A stretch of DNA of 18,581 nucleotides from UBA6345 sp045577635 (GCA_045577635.1 JAZNIS010000012.1:1-18581), one strand, 5' to 3'; positions 5,893 through 13,600 are shown, counted from the first letter of the stretch. Numbers and translations are program-made. The notes: generated by a model from the sequence alone, not told the origin.

Positions 5893-6900
5893 TTATTTCT
5901 TTGTATATTCTTCTAAAATATAATCATTTATCATTCTGTTTTTAGTTTCATCTAAAACCTTTTTAACAGTTGAAACTTGTGCAGTTGTAAATCTATCGGT
6001 TAAATATTCTTCAATTATACTACTTCCACCACCTAATCCATTATAACTTGCTGGATTATAAGCAATTAAACCTTGCCTTTTACTTTTTAAAATTTTACCA
6101 AGTTGTTCGCTAGCATCAATAACAGTTGTTCCACTATCAATAATACTTTCCATAACTTCATCAAACATATCAAAAGTAGGTGAGTTAACAATATTTCCAA
6201 AAGTTTTACTATCAATGTTTCTAACAGTTAAAATTTCGCTAGGAACATAACCATCTTGTAATCTTTGTTTGTAATCAAAATAACTATATTCGCCACTATT
6301 ATAAGCATCGGTTAAAGCTAAATATAAAACTTTACCAAATTGCCTAACATTACGATTTATACTAGCATTAAAAACAAAATAATAAGGTTCTTTACTAATG
6401 CTATTAATTGCAGCAACACCTGTTCTTAACATATCATTTTTATCGTAAACATTTGAAGTTAACGAATTTTCTATTTCGCAAAGTAATTCAATTTGTTTAT
6501 ATCCATTTTCACCACAAACCTGATAAGCATTATTAATTAAATTTGTTCCAATTTTACTATGTTGAAATTGTGGGTCAACAAATAAAAAATCTATAAGCAT
6601 TGTGTGGTTTAATGGAAAATTAGAATTATATTTTTGTTGTACAGCAACTGCCTTATCTAAAAGTAAACAACCACCAACTAAACTGTTTGTTTCTGTGTTA
6701 AAAGCACCAAGCATTGTTGTATATGTTCCACTTTGAAGCGAAACAATTAAACTATCTAAATAATCAGGATTATTAAAAACCTTTTTAAATAATGCAATTA
6801 GTTTTAAATTATCGGCTGCCGTATTATTAAGTTGTTTTATTTCTATATTGCTTGGCAAACTGTTAGGTGAGCAAGAATATATTTTAACCTTTTTTTCCAT
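5893..6900 (-). CDS. GNAT-like acetyltransferase with unknown C-terminal region
   Basis: A 335-residue protein if read from MEKKVK. A longer in-frame start, six codons upstream (6918), lies within the promoter -10 region and is unlikely. The N-terminal half resembles a GNAT fold: LGAFNTETNSLVGGCLLL is the beta2-beta3 hairpin, and MLIDFLFVDPQFQHSKIGTN (107-126 counted from the longer start) is motif A. The first motif-A glycine is replaced, giving QHSKIG for Q-x-x-G-x-G, so acetyl-CoA binding may be altered. The remaining ~150 residues match no domain I recognise. There is no ribosome site; a promoter ends about nine bases before the ATG, so a leaderless mRNA is likely. It follows the dnaN terminator and precedes rpmH. 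Confidence 0.65.
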   Translation of the reverse strand: MEKKVKIYSCSPNSLPSNIEIKQLNNTAADNLKLIALFKKVFNNPDYLDSLIVSLQSGTYTTMLGAFNTETNSLVGGCLLLDKAVAVQQKYNSNFPLNHTMLIDFLFVDPQFQHSKIGTNLINNAYQVCGENGYKQIELLCEIENSLTSNVYDKNDMLRTGVAAINSISKEPYYFVFNASINRNVRQFGKVLYLALTDAYNSGEYSYFDYKQRLQDGYVPSEILTVRNIDSKTFGNIVNSPTFDMFDEVMESIIDSGTTVIDASEQLGKILKSKRQGLIAYNPASYNGLGGGSSIIEEYLTDRFTTAQVSTVKKVLDETKNRMINDYILEEYTKK

Positions 6901-6908
6901 ACAAAATA

Positions 6909-6937
6909 ATTTTAACATATAAAAATTTTAAAAACAA
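6909..6937 (-). promoter_or_regulatory. promoter giving a leaderless mRNA for the GNAT-like gene
   Basis: TTGTTT (6937-6932), 17 bp, TG-T-TAAAAT (6917-6909). The predicted start near 6902 is about two bases before the ATG at 6900. Confidence 0.55.
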
Positions 6938-6951
6938 TATTAAATTAAAAT

Positions 6952-6979
6952 AAAAAAGAGATTGAAAATTCAATCTCTT
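6952..6979 (-). terminator. Rho-independent terminator after dnaN
   Basis: Perfect 10-bp arms (6979-6970 and 6965-6956) with a 4-nt loop, followed on the minus strand by six T. It lies 7 bases after the dnaN stop. Confidence 0.85.
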
Positions 6980-6985
6980 AATTAA

Positions 6986-8086
6986 CTAAATAACTCTAAC
7001 AGGTAAAATTAAGTAAACATATTCATCTGTTTCAGAGCTTTTCATAATACATGGTGCACTTGGAGTTGTGAAACTTAATTTAATAAATTCATCGTTAATA
7101 ACTCTTAATGCTTCGTTAAAGTATCTAACATTAAATGCAATAGTTAAATCTTTACCATTTAAAGCAACAGTAATATTTTCTTTAATATCACCAATATCAC
7201 TTTTACTGCTTAACATCATTAATTTATCGGTAATATCAAATTTAACTAAATTGTTTTTATCAATACGGCTAAGTAAACTTGCTCTATCTAGTGCATCTTC
7301 TAATTGAGCTTTATTAATTGTTAAATCGGTTGTAAATTGTGTTGGAATAATTTGTTTATAGTTAATAAAATCACCATCTAACAATCTTGTAATAATTTTA
7401 GTATCGTTAATAACTGCCATTAAATGATTTTTTTGAACATGAACTTTAATTACATCATCACTATCATCTAAAAGTTTGCTAATTTCACTTAAACTTCTAG
7501 CAGGAATAATACAACTAAATTCTGCTGTGCTATTTTTAAGTTCTTTATTAACCATAGCAAGGCGGTAACCATCTAGGGCAACTGCTTTAATTTTTTTACC
7601 ACTAACTTCAAATAAAACACCTTTTAAAATAGGACGGCTATCTTCCATTGAAACACAGAAAACAGATTTATTAATTAATGATTTTAAATCCTTTGCTGTA
7701 ATTTCAAAATATTCAGCATCTTCTAATGTTTTAATTACAGGGAATTCTTCTGCACTTAAAACTTGAATGCTACCAGAACTATCGGTATATTTAATAGTTA
7801 ACATATTATTATCAGTTGAATTTAATTCAATTTGTTCATTAGTTAATTTTTTAATATATTCTGCAAAGAATTTACCAGGAACAACAATTTCACCTTCAAT
7901 AAATATATCTGCTTTAATTTTTCTTTCCATAGCAAGTTCAAGGTCGGTTGCACTTAATGTTAAACAATCGTCTTCTGCTACAAGTTTAATTCCTTCTAAT
8001 ACAGGATTTGTTGTTTTTTGACTAGTAGCTTTAATTACTTTCATAACTGCATCGCTAAGGTCTAATCCATCGCATATTAGTTTCAT
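6986..8086 (-). CDS. dnaN: DNA polymerase III beta subunit (sliding clamp)
   Basis: A 366-residue beta clamp, the ring that tethers the replicative polymerase to DNA. Three clamp folds of about 120 residues are expected and the length agrees. Recognisable parts include MEDSRPILKGVLFEVSGKKI, VALDGYRLA in the second fold, and the family C terminus YVYLILPVRVI. The start has a strong GGAGG site eight bases upstream and ends in TAG. It lies 217 bases downstream of dnaA across a spacer that holds oriC elements, and is probably cotranscribed with dnaA because I see no clear separate promoter. A terminator follows, so it is not read into the next gene. Confidence 0.97.
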   Translation of the reverse strand: MKLICDGLDLSDAVMKVIKATSQKTTNPVLEGIKLVAEDDCLTLSATDLELAMERKIKADIFIEGEIVVPGKFFAEYIKKLTNEQIELNSTDNNMLTIKYTDSSGSIQVLSAEEFPVIKTLEDAEYFEITAKDLKSLINKSVFCVSMEDSRPILKGVLFEVSGKKIKAVALDGYRLAMVNKELKNSTAEFSCIIPARSLSEISKLLDDSDDVIKVHVQKNHLMAVINDTKIITRLLDGDFINYKQIIPTQFTTDLTINKAQLEDALDRASLLSRIDKNNLVKFDITDKLMMLSSKSDIGDIKENITVALNGKDLTIAFNVRYFNEALRVINDEFIKLSFTTPSAPCIMKSSETDEYVYLILPVRVI

Positions 8087-8131
8087 TTTTTTTCCTCCAA
8101 GATTTATTATTTTTTTTATTTTGTTAATAAC

Positions 8132-8146
8132 AATTATTATTATTAG
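8132..8146 (-). promoter_or_regulatory. DnaA-trio-like element
   Basis: After the GCC block the minus strand reads CTA ATA ATA ATA ATT. The complementary strand, read 3' to 5', is GAT TAT TAT TAT TAA, with the middle A kept in each triplet as in DnaA-trios. This is where DnaA would load onto single-stranded DNA. Confidence 0.6.
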
Positions 8147-8149
8147 GGC

Positions 8150-8166
8150 TGTGCATATGTGGATAA
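8150..8166 (-). promoter_or_regulatory. pair of overlapping DnaA boxes
   Basis: TTATCCACA (8166-8158) is a perfect DnaA box. ATATGCACA (8158-8150) has one mismatch to TTATNCACA and shares one base with it, an arrangement like the last two boxes at the B. subtilis unwinding site. Confidence 0.85.
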
Positions 8167-8177
8167 CTTTTTAAAAG

Positions 8178-8238
8178 CACAACACATAGTGTTTACGGTA
8201 ACGAAATTACGAATGTGTCACCACTACATATAGTGTTT
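8178..8238 (-). repeat. two near-identical 17-bp motifs in oriC
   Basis: On the minus strand AAACACTATATGTAGTG (8238-8222) and AAACACTATGTGTTGTG (8194-8178) agree at 15 of 17 positions, 44 bp apart. The first contains a perfect CACTA/TAGTG inverted repeat. They lie between the outer and inner DnaA boxes. Confidence 0.7.
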
Positions 8239-8243
8239 TAAAG

Positions 8244-8264
8244 TGTGGACAAGTTGGTGCATAA
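8244..8264 (-). promoter_or_regulatory. two degenerate DnaA boxes near the dnaA end
   Basis: TTATGCACC (8264-8256) and TTGTCCACA (8252-8244) each differ from TTATNCACA at one position. They are in the same orientation as the perfect box. Confidence 0.55.
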
Positions 8265-8303
8265 GTAAGTAAAGTTATAAACATTTACACAATTTTAGTG
8301 TGA

Positions 8304-9647
8304 TTAAGTTCTGTTGGCCATACTTTTAAGGTCGTTAACAGTAACTTTTATTCTGTTATTTTCTTCAATTAAAACACTCACTTTTTCTCTGGCATGAATA
8401 ACTGTTGTGTGATCTCTACCACCAAAAATTTGACCAATTGAAACAAGTGGAAGATCTAACATTTCACAAATTAAATACATACAAATTTGACGAGGTTCAA
8501 CAATTTCTTTATTTTTTCGTTTACCAATTAAATCTTCTTTTTTAATGCTGTAATATTTACAAACACAATCAATAATTCTATCGGCTGTTAAGTTTTGTTT
8601 AGTTGTTGAAATTTGATCTTTTAAAGCTTCGTTAACATCTTCTAATGTTGCACTTGGTTTTCCAAGTAAACTAGCATAAAAACTAACTTTACTTAACATT
8701 CCTTCAAGTTCTCTAATGTTAGTATCACATTTTTCAGCAATTAAATTAATAACTTCATCGTTAACACTGTAATGTTCTTGTTGAGCTTTCTTTTGTAAAA
8801 TAGCCAATCTTGTTTCAAAATCAGGTATTTGAATGTCTTGCATTAAACCCATACTAAATCTGCTTCTTAATCTTTCTTCTAAACTAGCAATTTCTTTTGG
8901 GTGACGGTCGGAAGCAATAATAATTTGTTTTTGATTTTGATATAAATCGTTAAATGTATGGAAAAATTCTTCTTGTGTACCTGTTTTGTTTGCAATAAAT
9001 TGAATATCATCAATCATTAAAACATCAACATTACGATATTTTTCTCTATATTCACTATTAGCTTGTGCTTTTGAACTTTTTAAACTTTCAACATAATCGT
9101 GAGTAAATTTTTCACAGGTTACATATAAAATTTTTAAATCAGGATTGTTTTTAATTAAAAAATTTCCAATTGAATGAAGTAGGTGAGTTTTACCTAAACC
9201 AACACCACCATAAATAAATAATGGGTTAATTTTATCAAATGGATGTTCTGCAACACCCCTAGCAGCAGCATAAACATATTTATTACTGTTACCAACAACA
9301 AAATTATCAAATGTGTATTTAGGATTAAAATTACAAAGTGGAGCAGTTTTATTAACTTCTTGTTCTTCTTCCTGTGGTTTATTTAAATAATTTTCTTTTT
9401 CATCAGGATCTAAAATTGAAAAATCTTTAATATCAGGATCAACATCGGTTAAAGCGGCTCTAATTTGACTTTCATGAAGTTTTAAAGTTCTTTGTTTTGC
9501 AGATTCACTTGATGATGATAAATATATTACTCCATCATTATAATCAATAGGTTCTAGTGTTTTAATCCATAAATCATAAGAAACAGCAGTTACTTCGTGC
9601 GAAAGTATATTACATGCTTTTTGCCAAATTTCATCTAACTTTAACAT
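8304..9647 (-). CDS. dnaA: chromosomal replication initiator DnaA
   Basis: A 447-residue DnaA, the AAA+ ATPase that binds DnaA boxes and melts oriC. Domain I (about 1-75) begins with IWQKACNILSHEV and contains the conserved W-I-K-x-L-E-P segment. A short charged domain II follows (about 76-108). The AAA+ core has Walker A GGVGLGKT (147-154), Walker B VLMIDDIQ (209-216) and the arginine-finger region RLRSRF (259-264). The C-terminal DNA-binding domain has the DnaA signature FGGRDHTTVIHA (408-419). AAAGGA precedes the ATG. It has its own promoter downstream of recF, and its end abuts oriC, as in Bacillota where dnaA reads towards the unwinding site. Confidence 0.98.
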   Translation of the reverse strand: MLKLDEIWQKACNILSHEVTAVSYDLWIKTLEPIDYNDGVIYLSSSSESAKQRTLKLHESQIRAALTDVDPDIKDFSILDPDEKENYLNKPQEEEQEVNKTAPLCNFNPKYTFDNFVVGNSNKYVYAAARGVAEHPFDKINPLFIYGGVGLGKTHLLHSIGNFLIKNNPDLKILYVTCEKFTHDYVESLKSSKAQANSEYREKYRNVDVLMIDDIQFIANKTGTQEEFFHTFNDLYQNQKQIIIASDRHPKEIASLEERLRSRFSMGLMQDIQIPDFETRLAILQKKAQQEHYSVNDEVINLIAEKCDTNIRELEGMLSKVSFYASLLGKPSATLEDVNEALKDQISTTKQNLTADRIIDCVCKYYSIKKEDLIGKRKNKEIVEPRQICMYLICEMLDLPLVSIGQIFGGRDHTTVIHAREKVSVLIEENNRIKVTVNDLKSMANRT

Positions 9648-9686
9648 TTTTTTTCCTTTTTACTATTATTTTTATTAATTATATCT

Positions 9687-9715
9687 ATCTTATCACAATT
9701 AAAAAAGTAAATCAA
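9687..9715 (-). promoter_or_regulatory. dnaA promoter
   Basis: TTGATT (9715-9710), 17 bp, TG-A-TAAGAT (9695-9687) with an extended -10. The predicted start near 9680 leaves a leader of about 33 nt. No good DnaA box overlaps it, so autoregulation is not visible here. Confidence 0.65.
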
Positions 9716-9738
9716 ATATAGTTTTTAACCAAATTTGT

Positions 9739-10818
9739 TTACTTTATAATTTTACCACTATTAACTTTTAAAACATTAGCAGGTAAATTTAAGTTATATT
9801 CAGTGCAAGTTAAAATTGTTTGAAAATTATTTATAATCTTTAAAAGTTTTTCCCTTCTAAACTCATCTAATTCACTTAAAACATCGTCTAAAAGTAAAAC
9901 AGGGTATTCACCAATGTTGCTTTTAAAAATCTCTAATTCTGCCAATTTTAAACTTAAAGCACAACTTCGTTGTTGCCCTTGGCTACCAAAATGCCTAATA
10001 TCAATATTATTTACCATAATTTTAATATCGTCTCTGTGTGGACCAACCGAAGTATAACCTAAATTTAAATCTTTTTCTAAACTATTTTCGTAAAGTTTTA
10101 ATAATTTTTCTTTTAAAACAGATTTATCGGTATCGGTTAAACCAACATAACTTAAAACCATTTGTTCTTGATTATCGGTTAAATAATAATGTGCTTTTTC
10201 GGCAAACACTTTTAATTTTTCAATAAGTTCAAGTCGGCATTTAATAATATAACAAGCTTGTTCGCTTAATTGTTCGTTCCAAATGCTAATGGTTTCTTTA
10301 ATGTTTTGTAGGTTGCCCGATTTTAAAAGTTTATTTCGTTGATTTAAAATTTTATTATACTTGTTTAAAGTGTAAAAATAATTTTTGTTAAATTGACAAA
10401 GGTCAATATCCATAAATCTTCTTCTTTCATCTGGACTTTCTTTAACAAGTTTTAACTCGTCAGGTGAAAAATAAATGGCATTTAGTTCACCCATAAGTTC
10501 ACCTAATTTTTTAATAGGCATACCATTAATTTTAATAGCTTTGTTTTGATTAGAAAATAAATAAAGTTCAATTTTTTTATTTCCGGAAAGTTTTGAAAAT
10601 TCAATAGTAACTTTTCCTAAATTTTCGTTCCATTTTAAAAGTTCTTTTTCTTTATTAGTTCTTGGGCTTTTACCAATAGCACACAAAAAAACAGCTTCAA
10701 GTAAGTTTGTTTTTCCTTGTGCATTTTTTCCTTCTAAAATATTAAGTCCTTTTTTAAAAACCACTAATTCTTCTGTGTAGTTTCTAAAATTTTTAAGTTG
10801 AACACTTTTTATTTCCAT
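9739..10818 (-). CDS. recF: DNA replication and repair protein RecF
   Basis: A 359-residue RecF, an SMC/ABC-like ATPase that helps load RecA at gapped DNA. It begins with the family start MEIKSVQLKNFRNY and has Walker A GKNAQGKT (30-37), where the usual second Gly is Ala, the ABC signature GSQGQQRS (278-285) and Walker B VLLLDDVLSELD (307-318). The start is fixed by homology, yet no ribosome site precedes it. Instead a promoter ends nine bases before the ATG, so the mRNA is predicted to be leaderless. recF normally follows dnaN; here it precedes dnaA by 91 bases, on the same strand, and diverges from glmS. Confidence 0.96.
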   Translation of the reverse strand: MEIKSVQLKNFRNYTEELVVFKKGLNILEGKNAQGKTNLLEAVFLCAIGKSPRTNKEKELLKWNENLGKVTIEFSKLSGNKKIELYLFSNQNKAIKINGMPIKKLGELMGELNAIYFSPDELKLVKESPDERRRFMDIDLCQFNKNYFYTLNKYNKILNQRNKLLKSGNLQNIKETISIWNEQLSEQACYIIKCRLELIEKLKVFAEKAHYYLTDNQEQMVLSYVGLTDTDKSVLKEKLLKLYENSLEKDLNLGYTSVGPHRDDIKIMVNNIDIRHFGSQGQQRSCALSLKLAELEIFKSNIGEYPVLLLDDVLSELDEFRREKLLKIINNFQTILTCTEYNLNLPANVLKVNSGKIIK

Positions 10819-10826
10819 ATATATTT

Positions 10827-10854
10827 ATTATAAACTTTTTTAAGTATTTTTCAA
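10827..10854 (-). promoter_or_regulatory. recF promoter giving a leaderless mRNA
   Basis: TTGAAA (10854-10849), 16 bp, perfect TATAAT (10832-10827). The start is predicted near 10820, two bases before the recF ATG at 10818. Confidence 0.65.
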
Positions 10855-10863
10855 ACTAAATTT

Positions 10864-10922
10864 AAAGTTAAAAACCTTTAATTTAAAGCCAAATTAAACA
10901 AATTATTAAAAAAGTTAAAAAC
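10864..10922 (+). repeat. 12-bp direct repeat in the recF-glmS spacer
   Basis: AAAGTTAAAAAC occurs at 10864-10875 and 10911-10922, 47 bp apart, in the divergent spacer. The DNA is very A-rich, so chance is possible. No convincing glmS promoter was found; TATAGC just upstream of the leader is only a weak -10. Confidence 0.35.
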
Positions 10923-10976
10923 AAAATTTACTTTAAACACATAAAAAGAATTATAGCCAAAATTAAGGAGATTTTT

Positions 10977-12827
10977 ATGTGTGGAATTTTTGGTTACATA
11001 GGGAATAATGCAATAGAAAACACTTTAAACGGATTAAAAAATTTAGAATATAGGGGTTACGATTCGGCTGGAATTTCATTTTTAAGTTCTACTTTTAAAT
11101 TAAATAAAGAAATTTTAAATTATAAGGAAAATGTTTTTGATTTAAGTAATGGGTTTAATGCAATTAAACAATGTGGTGAAATAAAAAAATTAGAAGATAT
11201 TTTAATTAAATTAAAACCTAAAAGTAATTTAGTTGTTGGTCATACCAGATGGGCTACACACGGTTCGCCAAACATTAAAAATTCACATCCACATTTTAGT
11301 AGTAATAAAAAATGGATTATTGTTCATAATGGAATAATTGAAAATTACCTAGAATTAAAAAAGGAACTTAAAACTAATAAATTTTTAAGTGAAACCGATA
11401 GTGAAATAGTTGCTCATTTATTAAGCGAAAATTATAACGGAAACACACTAGAAACAATTAAAACTGTTTGTAATAAATTAGTTGGTAGTTTTGCTTTTGT
11501 TATTATAAACACAACTGAACCAAACAAAATTTATGTGGCAAAGAAAAATAGCCCATGTGTAATTGGTTTTGGTAAAAATTATAGTGTGGTTTGTTCAGAT
11601 ATTAACAGTGTTGGAAAAGTTGAAAATTTATATAATTTGCCAAACGGTTATTTTGCTTGTTTAGAAAAAGGGAAAATATCTGTTTATACCGAAAATTTAA
11701 GCGAAACAAAATTAAAGGTAATTAAGTTTAGTGGTAAAAATGATAATAACAGTTTAAATGGTTTTAATCATTATATGTTAAAAGAAATTAACGAAATTCC
11801 CACAGCAATTAAAAATACTGTTGTAAACTATAATAACTTTTTAAAATTTAAAAAAGCATTACCTAAAAAAATAATAAATAAAACTAAAAATATTTTAATA
11901 ATAGGTTGTGGCACTGCTTATCATGCTGGGCTTGTTGGTAAAAAAATTTTTGAAGAAATAAACGAAATTAAAACAGATGTTGAAATAGCAAGTGAATTTA
12001 GATATTCAAATTTTAAACCAAACAAAAATACATTAGTGTTTTTTGTTAGTCAAAGTGGTGAAACAGCTGATACTTTAAAAGCAGTTAAATTATGTAAAGC
12101 TTATGGTTTAACAACAGTTGCTATAACAAATGTTAAAAATAGTTCAATTTGTTTTGAAACAGATTATGTGTTATACACTTCTGCGGGCAAGGAAGTAGCC
12201 GTAGCAAGCACAAAAGCATATAACTCACAACTTACTATGTTTTACTTGATTTCAGCTTATTTTATGGCTGTTAAAAGGGATATTGAAAGTTTAGTGTTTA
12301 ACGAAAGTAAAAAATTAATTGAAATTGCTGATGAAATTAATAAATTAAACATTACAGAAATAGCAAACGAGGTGGCAGAAAATATTAAAAACAGCAAAAC
12401 AGTTTATATGGTTGGTAGAATTGCCGATTATAATACAGCTTTGGAAAGTAGTTTAAAATTAAAAGAAATTAGTTATATTCACAGCGAAGCATATCCTGCT
12501 GGCGAGTTAAAACATGGTACAATTTCTTTAATTGATAATAACACTTTTGTTTTTGCATTTTTAACACAGCAGGTTATTAAAGAAAAAACTTTAAGTAATA
12601 TAGAAGAAATTATTAGCAGGGGTGGAAAAGTTATTTTATTAACTCAATTTAAATTAAACAATATAAATAGCTTTTATAAGGTTATTAAATTGCCAAATTT
12701 AGACGAATTTTATATGCCACTAGTATCAGTTATTTATATGCAGCAAATTGCCTATTACACATCGCTAAAATTAGGTAATAATCCTGATAAACCCCGTAGT
12801 TTAGCAAAATCGGTTACAGTAGAATAA
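10977..12827 (+). CDS. glmS: glutamine-fructose-6-phosphate aminotransferase (isomerising)
   Basis: A 616-residue GlmS, which makes glucosamine-6-phosphate from fructose-6-phosphate and glutamine, the first step towards UDP-GlcNAc for peptidoglycan. The N-terminal class II glutaminase starts MCGIFGYIG, with Cys2 becoming the catalytic N terminus, and has GHTRWATHG and the HNGIIENY loop. Two SIS sugar-isomerase domains follow, with GCGTAYHAG, SQSGETADT and ASTKAYNSQ visible. The C terminus LAKSVTVE is the conserved isomerase end. AAGGAG lies six bases before the ATG. The leader is short and contains no glmS ribozyme. It is unusual to see glmS between recF and gyrB. Its mRNA ends at a terminator shared with the next gene. 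Confidence 0.97.
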   Translation: MCGIFGYIGNNAIENTLNGLKNLEYRGYDSAGISFLSSTFKLNKEILNYKENVFDLSNGFNAIKQCGEIKKLEDILIKLKPKSNLVVGHTRWATHGSPNIKNSHPHFSSNKKWIIVHNGIIENYLELKKELKTNKFLSETDSEIVAHLLSENYNGNTLETIKTVCNKLVGSFAFVIINTTEPNKIYVAKKNSPCVIGFGKNYSVVCSDINSVGKVENLYNLPNGYFACLEKGKISVYTENLSETKLKVIKFSGKNDNNSLNGFNHYMLKEINEIPTAIKNTVVNYNNFLKFKKALPKKIINKTKNILIIGCGTAYHAGLVGKKIFEEINEIKTDVEIASEFRYSNFKPNKNTLVFFVSQSGETADTLKAVKLCKAYGLTTVAITNVKNSSICFETDYVLYTSAGKEVAVASTKAYNSQLTMFYLISAYFMAVKRDIESLVFNESKKLIEIADEINKLNITEIANEVAENIKNSKTVYMVGRIADYNTALESSLKLKEISYIHSEAYPAGELKHGTISLIDNNTFVFAFLTQQVIKEKTLSNIEEIISRGGKVILLTQFKLNNINSFYKVIKLPNLDEFYMPLVSVIYMQQIAYYTSLKLGNNPDKPRSLAKSVTVE

Positions 12828-12854
12828 AAGAGTGCTAAAATTTAGCACTCTTTT
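12826..12854. terminator. bidirectional terminator shared by glmS and the membrane protein gene
   Basis: Twelve-bp perfect arms (12826-12837 and 12843-12854) around a 5-nt loop, with T on the plus side and A on the other. The glmS stop overlaps the left arm. The TAG stop and last codons of the convergent gene lie in the stem. Confidence 0.85.
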
Positions 12855-13422
12855 TAATTGCAACAGTTGGTTTTATAGGTAAAGTTTCTTCTTTAACACC
12901 TTTTGTTGTTTTTTTCTGTTTAAATTCTTCTTCGGTAAAACTAATTTCTGCTTTGGTTAGTTTTTCAAGTTTTCCTATTTCCATTTTAATTTGTATTAAT
13001 TCAACAGTTAAAACTTCAACACCACCCCAACAAAATACCCAAGCAATAACATTAAAAAATTCAAACCAAAAATAATGGAAAAATTCTTCAGCCACAAAAA
13101 CATCAAATAAAAGTATAGCAATGCCAACAAAAAGCATTATTAAACCTGTAATTAAACATCTAGATAGTTCATGTGTTTTTGCTTTAATTCTGCTACTAAA
13201 ACTATTTTTGTAAGCATCTAAAAAATCTTCTTCGTTAATAGGTGATTCTTTATACTTTTTAAAGTTAATAGATAGTTTGGTGTTTATTTTATGATTGTTT
13301 GCTCTTTCTTCAATAGTGTAAGCAAGTTCATCGTTAAGTAATGGTTTATCATCAACACCATAAGAATTATAAACATCTTTATCGTATAAATTAAAATTTA
13401 AAACCTTTCTTTCTTTTTCCAT
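12835..13422 (-). CDS. uncharacterised two-helix membrane protein
   Basis: A 195-residue protein I cannot assign to a named function. A charged cytoplasmic-type N terminus (1-85, rich in Lys, Asn and Asp) is followed by two membrane helices at about 89-111 and 117-140, separated by a very short acidic-aromatic turn (AEEFFHYF). A Lys/Glu-rich tail (about 145-195) may form a helix at first. The second helix pattern I-A-W-V-F-x-W-x-x-V-E recalls a family of uncharacterised bacterial membrane proteins with a tryptophan-rich helix, from memory only. AAAGGA lies eight bases before the ATG and a good promoter lies 28 bases upstream. It is alone on its strand between glmS and gyrB. Confidence 0.75.
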   Translation of the reverse strand: MEKERKVLNFNLYDKDVYNSYGVDDKPLLNDELAYTIEERANNHKINTKLSINFKKYKESPINEEDFLDAYKNSFSSRIKAKTHELSRCLITGLIMLFVGIAILLFDVFVAEEFFHYFWFEFFNVIAWVFCWGGVEVLTVELIQIKMEIGKLEKLTKAEISFTEEEFKQKKTTKGVKEETLPIKPTVAIKKSAKF

Positions 13423-13449
13423 AAATTAAATCCTTTAAATGTTAATTTT

Positions 13450-13478
13450 ATTTTAGATTTAAAAAATTTTAAAGTCAA
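13450..13478 (-). promoter_or_regulatory. promoter of the two-helix membrane protein gene
   Basis: TTGACT (13478-13473), 17 bp, TAAAAT (13455-13450) on the minus strand. The start is predicted near 13443, a 20-nt leader. Confidence 0.65.
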
Positions 13479-13600
13479 ATAGGTTTCAATGTTTTTTACT
13501 TTTAATTAAAAAATAAATTTAAAACCATTATTGTAAAATTTAAAGTAGTTACTCATATTTTTCTTTTTCGTGTCATATAAGCCCATTTTAAAGGTTTAAA

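Larger units (their letters stand above)
8087..8303. other. oriC: oriC: DNA unwinding region between dnaA and dnaN
   Basis: Read on the minus strand from dnaA to dnaN, the spacer has DnaA boxes TTATGCACC (8264-8256) and TTGTCCACA (8252-8244), two copies of a 17-bp motif, a perfect box TTATCCACA (8166-8158) overlapped by ATATGCACA (8158-8150), a GCCC block (8149-8146), a TAA-type triplet run and an AT-rich stretch before the dnaN ribosome site. This order of boxes, GC cluster, DnaA-trio and AT-rich DNA matches the basal unwinding system of Bacillus oriC (established knowledge). Location next to dnaA and dnaN supports it. Confidence 0.85.

Noticed and set aside
6901..6918. Upstream in-frame ATG adding MLKLFC to the GNAT-like protein
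   Set aside because: It has no ribosome site and overlaps the extended -10 of the predicted promoter; the next ATG is better placed.
9690..9698. TTATCACAA near the dnaA promoter as a DnaA box
   Set aside because: It matches only by shifting the CACA core and differs at key positions from TTATNCACA.
10819..10976. glmS ribozyme or other riboswitch upstream of glmS
   Set aside because: The spacer is short and lacks any GC-rich paired core; only an ordinary ribosome site is visible.
13506..13556. 16-codon minus-strand ORF in the spacer before gyrB
   Set aside because: No ribosome site or promoter fits it, and it is expected by chance in AT-rich DNA.
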